From Oscillatoria sp. FACHB-1407 (lineage in GTDB: Bacteria > Cyanobacteriota > Cyanobacteriia > Elainellales > Elainellaceae), in assembly GCF_014697545.1 (NCBI RefSeq), contig NZ_JACJSA010000028.1:1-64000 (forward strand): a DNA stretch of 64,000 bases, given 5' to 3'. Of this stretch, positions 28,313 to 36,130 are shown in pieces. The notes beneath the pieces are model-generated. The model saw nothing but the letters and a program-made list of their open reading frames with translations. It was not told the DNA's origin and ran no database searches. Every line of letters starts with the position of its first letter. Positions within the stretch are counted from its first letter, which is position 1. Both the position numbers and the translations under genes were made by a program.

Positions 28313-29632
28313 GTGGCGATGCTGCGAATCATTAATCAGCGATCTGAGGCACTAACTGAACTGCGGCGGATCTGCGATCGCACCCACGATGAGCAGGTCG
28401 TTCACAAAGAGGCGACCGTTCAGCAAGTGCTCCAGGATGTCAGACGCAAAGGGGATCGTGCAGTTTTGCACTATACCGAAGAATTTGACCAACAGATTCT
28501 CAAGCCAGAGGATTTGAGGGTTAGCGGGTCAGAGTTAGACGCGGCATATCAGCAGGTTTCTAAAGAACTGCTAGATGCTATTCGGCTAGCCTGCCAAAAA
28601 ATTGAGGATTTCCATCGGCAACGGGTGCCCAAAAGCTGGGTGCAATTTGGGGATCATGAGGTGGTATTGGGCAAGCGATACACTCCAGTGGATCGAGCAG
28701 GGCTTTACATCCCGGGTGGAAAAGCGGCGTATCCCAGTACGGTATTGATGAATGCGATTCCAGCGAAGGTGGCAAAAGTGCCCCGGATCATCATTACTAC
28801 ACCTCCTGGAGCCGACAAGACGGTGAACCCAGCTGTTTTAGTAGCCGCTCAAGAGGCTGGAGTGCATGAGATTTACCGAGTTGGAGGTGCGCAGGCGATC
28901 GCGGCTCTAGCCTATGGCACCGAAACTATTCCCAAAGTGGATGTGATTACGGGACCAGGCAACATTTATGTCACCTTAGCCAAAAAGCTTGTCTATGGAA
29001 CGGTGGGCATTGATTCTTTGGCAGGTCCGTCAGAAGTTCTGATTATTGCTGATGCGACGGCTAACCCTGTTCATGTTGCCGCTGATCTACTGGCTCAAGC
29101 AGAACATGACCCGATGGCAGCAGCCATCTTGCTGACCACGGATGCTGGATTGGCTCAACAGGTGGTGTCAGAGGTAGAACGTCAACTGGTTAACCATCCG
29201 CGTAACTTATTGACGGAAAAGGCGATCGCCCACTACGGCTTAATCGTTGTTGTCGAGTCTCTAGAGGCGGCCGCTGAGCTGTCTAATGAATTTGCCCCAG
29301 AGCACTTGGAGCTTGAAGTCGAAGATCCTTGGGCACTGTTAGAACATATCCGTCATGCAGGGGCAATCTTCCTGGGCTCATCTACTCCTGAAGCGGTAGG
29401 AGATTATTTGGCTGGTCCCAATCACACGCTGCCGACCTCTGGTTCAGCACGGTATGCTTCTGCCTTGGGAGTAGAAACGTTTATGAAATACTCCAGCCTG
29501 ATTCAATATTCACCCAATGCGCTTCAGCAGGTGGCTAGTGCGATCGAAACGCTAACCAAAGCCGAAGGATTACCTTCACATGGTGATTCAGTACGCTTCC
29601 GAGTGCGGGGCAACTCAGAGCAAGAGACTTAG
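28313..29632 (+). CDS. hisD: Histidinol dehydrogenase
   Basis: Final enzyme of histidine synthesis: oxidises L-histidinol to histidine in two NAD-dependent steps with a zinc ion. The 437-439 residue length is right. Seen: GLYIPGGKAAYPSTVLMNAIPAKVA, the signature region VDVITGPGNIYVTLAKKLVYG...DSLAGPSEVLIIAD, QAEHDPMAAAILLTTD with the metal-binding Gln/His, and EFAPEHLELEVEDP. GTG 28313 opens the frame, but ATG 28319 (MLRIINQRSEA) is more usual; neither has a clear ribosome site. It diverges from rpsT. Confidence 0.96.
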   Translation: MAMLRIINQRSEALTELRRICDRTHDEQVVHKEATVQQVLQDVRRKGDRAVLHYTEEFDQQILKPEDLRVSGSELDAAYQQVSKELLDAIRLACQKIEDFHRQRVPKSWVQFGDHEVVLGKRYTPVDRAGLYIPGGKAAYPSTVLMNAIPAKVAKVPRIIITTPPGADKTVNPAVLVAAQEAGVHEIYRVGGAQAIAALAYGTETIPKVDVITGPGNIYVTLAKKLVYGTVGIDSLAGPSEVLIIADATANPVHVAADLLAQAEHDPMAAAILLTTDAGLAQQVVSEVERQLVNHPRNLLTEKAIAHYGLIVVVESLEAAAELSNEFAPEHLELEVEDPWALLEHIRHAGAIFLGSSTPEAVGDYLAGPNHTLPTSGSARYASALGVETFMKYSSLIQYSPNALQQVASAIETLTKAEGLPSHGDSVRFRVRGNSEQET

Positions 29633-29891
29633 AAACGAGGGTATTGCTATCCTGAGTTTGGGCTCAGGATCTTGGCAGTTGAAACCGTGGCATCAAGGTA
29701 AAACCAGTGGTCCCTGGTTCTTCAGAAGTCTGTAGAGGGCGTTCGGCAAAGCTCAGCCGATCCGCAGAGTTATAGCTGCACCTAACCTGGTTGGGACAAG
29801 GGGCTTAAACCTCTTGTTTATCCCTCTTTAATCACTTTGGATGGAGAGTATTTTTCTGCAAGCCTTCTAGCTTCTATCTAGGAATATACTC
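29633..29891. other. Intergenic region downstream of hisD
   Basis: No gene is seen. A weak dyad (AGTTTGGGCTCAGGATC around 29654-29671) might end the hisD transcript, but there is no clean hairpin with a T run. Confidence 0.4.
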
Positions 29892-29937
29892 ACGGAGGCT
29901 CTGCCCCAACCGTTGCTTTAGGAGGCAGAGCCTCCGT
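29892..29937. repeat. Perfect 14-bp inverted repeat, cyanobacterial hairpin-repeat type
   Basis: ACGGAGGCTCTGCC (29892-29905) and its exact complement (29924-29937) with an 18-base loop. It is followed by a shorter dyad, TCCAAGC..GCTTGGA, at about 29946-29961. The GGCAGAGCCTCC type is a dispersed intergenic repeat in several cyanobacteria as I recall. No T run, so probably not a simple terminator. Confidence 0.75.
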
Positions 29938-30110
29938 CACTCCATTTCCAAGCAGGAGCTTGGAAACGAGGTTTGTATGAGATTTGTTTACGAAGAGAGT
30001 GACAGAAGAGGGTTATCGTGGTCTTTGAATTCTTCTAACAATGGTGGCTACGGCTATAGCTCCTGTGCTGCAAACTGATTTGTCAGGTGCTTGACTCAAA
30101 TGGATGGTTG

Positions 30111-30524
30111 CTAGCTAATTTTTGTTGGTTGAGGCTGGGACTGATTCTTCAGGAACTCTCGCAACCTCATCAAGCTCAAGGTTTGTCCCAAATTAAGGGG
30201 AAGGACAGAGACACCCTCTAAGCAGGACTGTATCCAACCTTCCCCCCAACTCCAGCGATGGCATCCATCAATTCCCTGGCTCATGAGTAAACATAGCCCA
30301 TTCGGTGTGATCTTCTGAACTTGATGGCGAACAGCGATTGGACCTAAGCGGCTGGTAAATATGGTTCCTTCCTGAAGCTGGTCAGGCAAGCCCGCCGGAA
30401 ACTGTTGTGGAAACATCCACTGTTGAAACTGAGCTGAGCATAACAAACTGTCTCGAATTACTGTCTCAGTAGCTTCGACTTCAATGCGGAGATGACTTTG
30501 TTGAAAGGTGCCTAGCATGAGCAC
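30111..30524 (-). CDS. Conserved hypothetical protein, possibly SRPBCC-like
   Basis: I do not recognise it with certainty. The 137-residue protein has no signal or membrane segment. Its opening (FQQSHLRIEVEATETVIRDSLLCSAQFQQWMFPQQF) and the alternation of strands (GTIFTSRLGPIAVRHQVQKI, GLCLLMSQGIDGCHRWSWGEGWIQSCLEGVSVLP) with a final helix resemble the START/SRPBCC lipid- or ligand-binding fold. This is a weak assignment. Start is GTG 30524 or ATG 30518. It begins 21 bp after clpS on the same strand, so the two are probably co-transcribed. Confidence 0.65.
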   Translation of the reverse strand: MLMLGTFQQSHLRIEVEATETVIRDSLLCSAQFQQWMFPQQFPAGLPDQLQEGTIFTSRLGPIAVRHQVQKITPNGLCLLMSQGIDGCHRWSWGEGWIQSCLEGVSVLPLNLGQTLSLMRLREFLKNQSQPQPTKIS

Positions 30525-30545
30525 TGATGGTAGCGTGATGAGCAG

Positions 30546-30827
30546 TTATTCGTCAGGCTCAATCGTACTCATTAGACCTTGAGCCTTGAGGGATTCACTA
30601 TAGAACTCTGCATGTTCTTGAGCACAGACAATGACTAATGCAATCCCGTTGGTATGAGCTTCCATCATGATGTTGACAGCCTGGGGTTGCGTCAAACTTG
30701 TTACAGTTTTTAGCAAAACCATGACGACATACTCCATCGAGTTGTAGTCATCATTGTGCAGGAGCACCTTGTATCGGGGTGCGTGTTTGCGAATAGTTGA
30801 CTGCTGTTGAATCGTTTCGACTGCCAC
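30546..30827 (-). CDS. clpS: ATP-dependent Clp protease adaptor ClpS
   Basis: Adaptor that brings N-degron substrates to ClpC/ClpA. Seen: the substrate-pocket motif YKVLLHNDDYNSMEYVVMVLL and the conserved helix SLTQPQAVNIMMEAHTNGIALVIVCAQEHAEFYSE. The frame extends to TTG 30854, but GTG 30827 (MAVETIQQQ) has GGAGAGG about 11 bases upstream and gives 93 residues with the N-terminus expected for the family. Cyanobacteria often carry two ClpS paralogues; this looks like the standard one. Confidence 0.93.
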   Translation of the reverse strand: MAVETIQQQSTIRKHAPRYKVLLHNDDYNSMEYVVMVLLKTVTSLTQPQAVNIMMEAHTNGIALVIVCAQEHAEFYSESLKAQGLMSTIEPDE

Positions 30828-30999
30828 TAGTCCAACCCTCTCCGAAGACGACAATCAGCGTTTGCGTATTTCCTTAAACATTTATAACATTTTAGAGCTA
30901 ATTCAACTATTGCTACCCATTCCTGTGGGCTGACCTTCAAGACAGTTCAGTATGATCAGGGTAAGAAGCAATTGATCGAATTGATGTTTTTCATCGCTT

Positions 31000-31401
31000 G
31001 TGAAAATGGAGCTACATCCAAGCTTTGACCCATCTGAAATTGTTTGTATTGAATTTGAAGAGACATCCCTCTACTCGGAGATCATTCAAGTTATTCCGAG
31101 TCGTCGCCTATGCTGGGTGCGACCCATCGTGTTGCGGGTGATGCCATTAATGAGTGAGATGTCAACTGCAACCCCATCAGATGCCCCAATCTTATACGAC
31201 TTACGTCAAGGTGCTGATTTACTCTGCCCTAGCTCCTTATTTCGGGCGGCGTTAGATACTGAAGTGATTCCGCTGCTAGTTGAGTTAGGTGAGTCCAAGT
31301 TGCAACTAGAGACTGACCCTGTTGCACGTCGGCAGTTGCAAACCTTTGTTTATCGACTTTGGCAGGCACACCCACAGATCTTTCAGGAGACGAATCCCTG
31401 A
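31000..31401 (+). CDS. Conserved cyanobacterial hypothetical protein
   Basis: Function unknown. A soluble 131-133 residue protein starting at GTG 31000 or ATG 31006. Seen: a strand-rich first half (IVCIEFEETSLYSEIIQVIPSRRLCWVRPIVL) and a helical end (ALDTEVIPLLVELGESKLQLETDPVARRQLQTFVYRLWQAHP). It has no motif, signal or membrane segment I can name. It is divergent from clpS. Coding is supported by normal codon use and length, not by recognised homology. Confidence 0.65.
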   Translation: MKMELHPSFDPSEIVCIEFEETSLYSEIIQVIPSRRLCWVRPIVLRVMPLMSEMSTATPSDAPILYDLRQGADLLCPSSLFRAALDTEVIPLLVELGESKLQLETDPVARRQLQTFVYRLWQAHPQIFQETNP

Positions 31402-31727
31402 TGGAATCATGCTTATTTTGTGGCTTGCCCTGGAGTTGAGTTTGGGACTCTAAGTATTGGTTGAACTGGTGGTGAGTGTAGTTCTGGTGAGATTAAAGCC
31501 AGTCGTTGAGAAGGCTGAAACAGTTTCGTAAGATTGCTGAGTAGCAGTCATCAAGACGGTAAAGGAACTTGATCTTAAAAGTTGAGATACACCTAAGTTT
31601 GGGATATACCGAGGGAATTTGAAGTGTTGAGGCGATCGCCCTGATGTTTGTCTATAAAGATCTGTGGCTTAAGATGACTGCTAAGCAACGAGAAAAGCTT
31701 AATCAGACTAGGAAAGGCTAAATCAGA
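31402..31727. other. Intergenic region with a short direct repeat
   Basis: No gene is supported. Two near-identical 18-base direct repeats (AAAAGCTTAATCAGACTA at 31693-31710 and AAAGGCTAAATCAGACTA at 31713-31730) sit side by side at the right end, the second running into the stop codon of the next minus-strand gene. Confidence 0.55.
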
Positions 31728-31922
31728 CTATGGGTTAGGTACGAGACGGACACGACCAGCATCCATTTCTGACATCAATAGCTCCAACGCTTCATAGTCA
31801 ACATCTGAAATGTAACCCAGTCGAGTGAGTTCATAGTTGATCTCATTCTCAATATCAGGCGTCAACTGTTTAATTTGGAGAGCCTTCTCTACAAGTTTAC
31901 GAATGACACAGGTAGTTTTCAT
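31728..31922 (-). CDS. Small conserved-looking protein, 64 residues
   Basis: Function unknown. Soluble and helical: VIRKLVEKALQIKQLTPDIENEINYELTRLGYISDVDYEALELLMSEMDAGRV. The pattern of hydrophobic residues and acidic surface is protein-like, and similar 60-70 residue proteins exist in cyanobacteria as I recall. ATG 31922 with GGTACTGG upstream, no strong ribosome site. Stands alone. Possibly a small regulatory or adaptor protein, but there is no direct evidence. Confidence 0.6.
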   Translation of the reverse strand: MKTTCVIRKLVEKALQIKQLTPDIENEINYELTRLGYISDVDYEALELLMSEMDAGRVRLVPNP

Positions 31923-32481
31923 AACCAGTACCTTTAGCAGGCGAGTGAGGAGTGTTCTTCAGTACGCATTCTCTGCTGGATATTTAATCGAGGAAGTGAT
32001 CCGAAAGGTGAGACACAGGTGATTACAATCACAGCTTAATTAGTGGAAGCGTTGCATCAAGGGATGGGGCGTCTCGACATTTCTCCAGGATCATGTCTCT
32101 TCTATCTGTTCTAATAACGCTCAAGGACAGCTTCAGGAAACCACCTAGAGGTGGAAAGGATTCATCTGAGGGTGAAGATTAACAATGCGAATGGAGCAAA
32201 ATGTAACCAAATGAAAGTTTGCTTCAAGGATTGCTTTATCTGATCTTCACAAAAAGATATAGGTATGATCCTCAGGGCAAACGTTAAAAAGCTTGAAGAA
32301 TCGTATTCTCGTACACTTTTCTGGGGAAATCCTTACTGAAAACTTTAAATAAAAGGGGTTGACAGATAAAGTTTTGACGAAATTAGTCGAAGTCTCTAGT
32401 CTGTCCGAAAAAGTACGGTTATTCTCGGAATCATCTTAAGAGCGATTCACCAGTTGCTAGTAGATTTGTAGGATTCGGACG
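31923..32481. other. Intergenic region upstream of the STAS gene, nothing firm
   Basis: About 560 bases without a supported gene, tRNA or clear hairpin. The right part must hold the STAS-gene promoter; TTGACA at about 32360-32365 is a possible -35 box but I see no good -10 at standard spacing. Confidence 0.45.
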
Positions 32482-32817
32482 ATGCAAAACGTTCTCTCTC
32501 ACTCCCAAATGGCGATTATTCAGCCTTGCGGTCATCTCAATGCAGCTAACGCAGAGGACTTTCAGCAGGAGTTGACAGCATCCGTATCTTCCAATCAGTG
32601 CTCTGTCCTATTGGTGGATATGAGCGAAGTTGAGTCTTTAGATAGTGCAGGTTTAGTGGCTCTAGTGTCAGCACTTTCGTTAGCTCAGCGACTTGGAAAG
32701 CGGTTCGGTCTTTGTGGTATTTCTGCATCCAGTCGGATTATTTTTGAGTTGACTCAGCTTGATAGAGTATTCGAAATTTTTGACGATCGCTCAGCGTTTG
32801 AGGTGGCGATCGCTTAA
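32482..32817 (+). CDS. STAS-domain anti-sigma factor antagonist-like protein
   Basis: A 111-residue stand-alone STAS domain of the SpoIIAA/RsbV type. Such proteins switch partner proteins by phosphorylation of a conserved Ser. Seen: VDMSEVESLDSAGLVALVSALSLA with the phosphorylatable Ser at position 55, and the GKRFGLCGISASSRIIFELTQLDRVFEIFDD end. No anti-sigma kinase or phosphatase gene is adjacent, so the pathway is unknown. ATG 32482. It ends 62 bp before the radical SAM gene in the same direction. Confidence 0.9.
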   Translation: MQNVLSHSQMAIIQPCGHLNAANAEDFQQELTASVSSNQCSVLLVDMSEVESLDSAGLVALVSALSLAQRLGKRFGLCGISASSRIIFELTQLDRVFEIFDDRSAFEVAIA

Positions 32818-32879
32818 TCGCAATACAGCGTAGATAGCAAGCCGCAGCGAGATGGGTAAGCATTCGGTATAGTGGATCA

Positions 32880-35597
32880 GTGAAACCTGACCAATCGTCG
32901 AAGGTATCCATTGCTGTGGCTTCTATTAATTCGTTGCTGACATCTGATATTGCCCGCCCTGCTCGTTACCTGGGTAATGAGTTAGGTGCGGTTCATAAGC
33001 CCTGGCAAGATGCTGTGGTGCGGTGGGTGCTGACGTATCCTGAGGTCTATGAGGTCGGCGCATCTAACCTGGGGCATATCATTTTATATAGCATTCTGAA
33101 TGCTCAGCCTCGGCAGTTGTGCGATCGCGCCTATTTACCCGCACCGGATCTGGCAACTCGATTGCGAGAAACCCAGACGCCTTTGTTTGCGGTAGAGTCG
33201 AGGCGATCGCTACCCGACTTTGATATCTTGGGTTTCAGTCTTAGCTACGAGCTAGGGGCGACCAATATTCTTGAGATGCTGGATTTAGCAGGAATTCCCC
33301 TGACCTGGCAAGAGCGTAACCAACCAGGTACCTGGAATGCTGAGCAAGGCAGCTATCCCATCATCTTTGCGGGGGGGCAAACGGCAACTTCAAACCCCGA
33401 ACCCTACGCCGATTTCTTTGACTTCATTGCCCTGGGCGATGGTGAAGAACTGTTGCCTGAGATTGGGCTGGTTTTAGAAGAGGGTAAAGCAGCAGGGCTG
33501 AGTCGTGAGGAATTGTTACTCGATCTGGCTCAGGTTCCCGGAGTTTATGTCCCTCGGTTCTACGATATGAACCCCGATGGGTCAGTGCAGCGCAATCGAG
33601 CAGATGTGCCTGCACGAGTGTTGCGTCGAGTGGCAACCCCAATTCCAGCTTATTCCATTGGTTTAGTGCCTTATGTAGAAACGGTGCACGATCGCCTGAC
33701 GATTGAGATTCGTCGGGGTTGTACACGGGGCTGCCGCTTTTGCCAACCGGGAATGTTGACCCGTCCGGCACGAGATGTGGAGCCAGATCACGTCGTAGAG
33801 GCGATCGAGCAGGGGATGCGAGCCACGGGATATAACGAGTTTTCGTTGTTATCGCTGAGTTGCTCCGATTACCTGGCGTTGCCTGCGGTCGGGATGGAGA
33901 TTAAGAATCGGCTCCAGAATGACAATATTTCGTTGAGTTTGCCGAGCCAACGAGTCGATCGCTTTGACGAAAATATTGCCCATATCATCGGTGGCACTCG
34001 TCAGGGCGGTATTACCTTTGCGCCAGAAGCGGGAACGCAGCGTTTGCGCGATATCGTCAACAAAGGGCTGACCAACGAGGAATTGTTGCGGGGGGTCAAA
34101 ACCGCCTACGAGCAGGGGTGGGATAAAGTCAAACTTTACTTCATGATCGGCTTGCCTGGTGAGACGGATGTGGATGTAGTGGGTATTGCTGAAACCATTC
34201 GCTGGTTACAACAGGAATGTTATATCCCCGGTCGCAAACGTATCAGTTTTAACGTCACCATTTCTAACTTCACACCCAAACCTCATACGCCCTTCCAGTG
34301 GCATTCTGTCTCGACCGTTGAATTTGAACGCAAACAGGAGTTGTTGCGACGCGAGTTTCGTGGCATTCGTGGACTGAAGGCAAACTTTACGGATGTGCGG
34401 ATTTCAGCCATGGAAGACTTTGTGGGACGGGGCGATCGCCGTCTAGCGGCGGTTGTGCGTCGTGCCTGGGAGTTGGGTGCAGGCATGGATTCCTGGTGGG
34501 AAAGCCTCGATCGTGCCTTTGCCGCATGGACTGGGGCAATTGAGGAATCTGGACTGACCTGGAAATATCGCCAGATTGAAAACGGCGAATGGAATGTCTT
34601 TGGCTCCTCAGCATCTCACACCAGTACAGACGCGATTAATCGTGTCTCTGCTTTGGATGCTCCACTTCCCTGGGACCACCTCGACACCGGGATTGAAAAA
34701 GATTGGCTCAAACAAGACCTGCAACGGGCATTAGAAGCAGCGATCGTCCCAGATTGTTCCTTTGAAGGCTGCTCTCACTGTGGTGTTTGTGGTCCTGATT
34801 TTGGGCACAACATTGTGATTCCACCACCTCCCATTCCGGTCTTTGCCGGAGAGTTTGTACCCAATCAACAACGGGTGCAACGGTTGCGGGTGTGGCATGG
34901 GAAACAGGGCGACATGGCACTGGTGAGTCATTTAGACCTGGTGCGGTTGTTTGAGCGGGCTGTGCGGCGTGCGGCGTTGCCAATCGCCTTTACTGGAGGG
35001 TTTCATCCCAATCCACGCATCTCTCCTGCGAGTGCTCTGTCGCTGGGCACGACGAGTTCTGGTGAGATTGTAGATTTTGAGCTGACCGAAGTGATGGATG
35101 TGGCGGAGTTTCACGAGCGATTAGCGGCTCAACTTCCTCCAGACATGCCGATTTATCAGGTAAAGGCGATCGCGGTTGATACTCCCTCAGCGACGCAACT
35201 GCTCGATCGCGCTGACTATGCGATCGCCCTTAGCTCGGTCTTAGATGAATCTGAGTTGGCTCCGACAGAGGCGGACTGGCAAACCTGGATTGATGCTGTG
35301 AATGCCGTTGAGACGATTGAGTGGGAGCAAACCAGCAAGTCTGGGAAAAAACGGATGGTAAATTTGCGCGATCGCCTATTTATGTTGGAGCGGCTCAACC
35401 CGGCTCAAACACCGGAGAAGTTGGCACTCCTGGAGACTACAACACCTACCGTCACCCTGCATTACATTGGCAGTTGTCGCAACGATGGCACACTGCTGCG
35501 CCCAGAACATCTGGTTTACATGCTGGAGTACGTGTCTCAACGGCAATTTCAGCTGCGACACAGCCATCGCAATCAACTGATCTTAGAGACACCATAG
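32880..35597 (+). CDS. B12-binding-type radical SAM protein fused to a DUF2344/TIGR03936 domain
   Basis: A 905-residue protein of the TIGR03960-type radical SAM family with a C-terminal DUF2344 (TIGR03936) domain. Seen: an N-terminal Rossmann part (about 30-200), the radical SAM Fe-S motif CTRGCRFC with Cys281, Cys285 and Cys288, and a second cysteine cluster C626, C631, C634, C637 in SFEGCSHCGVCGPD. DUF2344 runs from about residue 660, beginning RLRVWHGKQGDMALVSHLDLVRLFERAVRRA. The two parts occur as separate or fused genes in other bacteria. Substrate is unknown; genomic linkage to rne suggests an RNA-related role, but this is inference. GTG start at 32880. Confidence 0.88.
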   Translation: MKPDQSSKVSIAVASINSLLTSDIARPARYLGNELGAVHKPWQDAVVRWVLTYPEVYEVGASNLGHIILYSILNAQPRQLCDRAYLPAPDLATRLRETQTPLFAVESRRSLPDFDILGFSLSYELGATNILEMLDLAGIPLTWQERNQPGTWNAEQGSYPIIFAGGQTATSNPEPYADFFDFIALGDGEELLPEIGLVLEEGKAAGLSREELLLDLAQVPGVYVPRFYDMNPDGSVQRNRADVPARVLRRVATPIPAYSIGLVPYVETVHDRLTIEIRRGCTRGCRFCQPGMLTRPARDVEPDHVVEAIEQGMRATGYNEFSLLSLSCSDYLALPAVGMEIKNRLQNDNISLSLPSQRVDRFDENIAHIIGGTRQGGITFAPEAGTQRLRDIVNKGLTNEELLRGVKTAYEQGWDKVKLYFMIGLPGETDVDVVGIAETIRWLQQECYIPGRKRISFNVTISNFTPKPHTPFQWHSVSTVEFERKQELLRREFRGIRGLKANFTDVRISAMEDFVGRGDRRLAAVVRRAWELGAGMDSWWESLDRAFAAWTGAIEESGLTWKYRQIENGEWNVFGSSASHTSTDAINRVSALDAPLPWDHLDTGIEKDWLKQDLQRALEAAIVPDCSFEGCSHCGVCGPDFGHNIVIPPPPIPVFAGEFVPNQQRVQRLRVWHGKQGDMALVSHLDLVRLFERAVRRAALPIAFTGGFHPNPRISPASALSLGTTSSGEIVDFELTEVMDVAEFHERLAAQLPPDMPIYQVKAIAVDTPSATQLLDRADYAIALSSVLDESELAPTEADWQTWIDAVNAVETIEWEQTSKSGKKRMVNLRDRLFMLERLNPAQTPEKLALLETTTPTVTLHYIGSCRNDGTLLRPEHLVYMLEYVSQRQFQLRHSHRNQLILETP

Positions 35598-35761
35598 ACC
35601 TGTCTAATGGTTCATCCCTACCCAACCCACCAAACATTAAGATATGGTGGAAGAGAATGATGGAAATGAGGGTGATTCTCCCCAAAACGTTGGTTCCTGC
35701 ACTTTTGACGAGCATTTTTCACGAATCGTTCATTTTTAATAGCGGATTCGTCACTGCACGC

Positions 35762-35767
35762 TATAAT
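35762..35767 (+). promoter_or_regulatory. Candidate -10 element upstream of rne
   Basis: TATAAT, the only perfect -10 hexamer on this strand in the gap before rne. No good -35 box lies 17 bases upstream. If used, the leader would be about 357 bases long. Confidence 0.35.
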
Positions 35768-36130
35768 GCTTGACTAATAGAAGCTGTTGCAGATCAGAAA
35801 CCCAAGCGGTTGCCAGTGGTTCAATCGGTAATGAGAGTGGGGTCGGTCGTGTCTGTAACACTTTAGGTTTCCATCTTGGTTTAGTTGGGTGCCTAGTTCT
35901 TAGGGATTCAGGTATCTTTCCAAGACTTGTTTGATGGACGGTTGCTTAATCGTTCGTCACTGCGTTCAGCCGATTTGGCTTGCTGAACGATGTGGCATTT
36001 ACTAGGTTGGAGCAGCTTCATCGCCTCCCCGTATGTCAGAATTTTTCGCTCGCTTTTCAGTCTTAACTTTCCACAGAATGGCACCCATCGAGCTTGTGCC
36101 CCCTGTGCAGCTAATTTTTGAGGAAATTGA
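35768..36130 (+). promoter_or_regulatory. Putative long 5' leader of rne
   Basis: No gene is supported in this stretch. It contains an 8-bp hairpin, CGTTCAGC (35963-35970) with GCTGAACG (35982-35989), U-rich runs (AATTTTTCG at about 36038, CTAATTTTTG at 36111-36120), and the ribosome site GAGGAA at 36120-36125 just before ATG 36131. RNase E messages in bacteria are often autoregulated through long leaders cut by RNase E at AU-rich sites; here that is inference. Confidence 0.5.
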
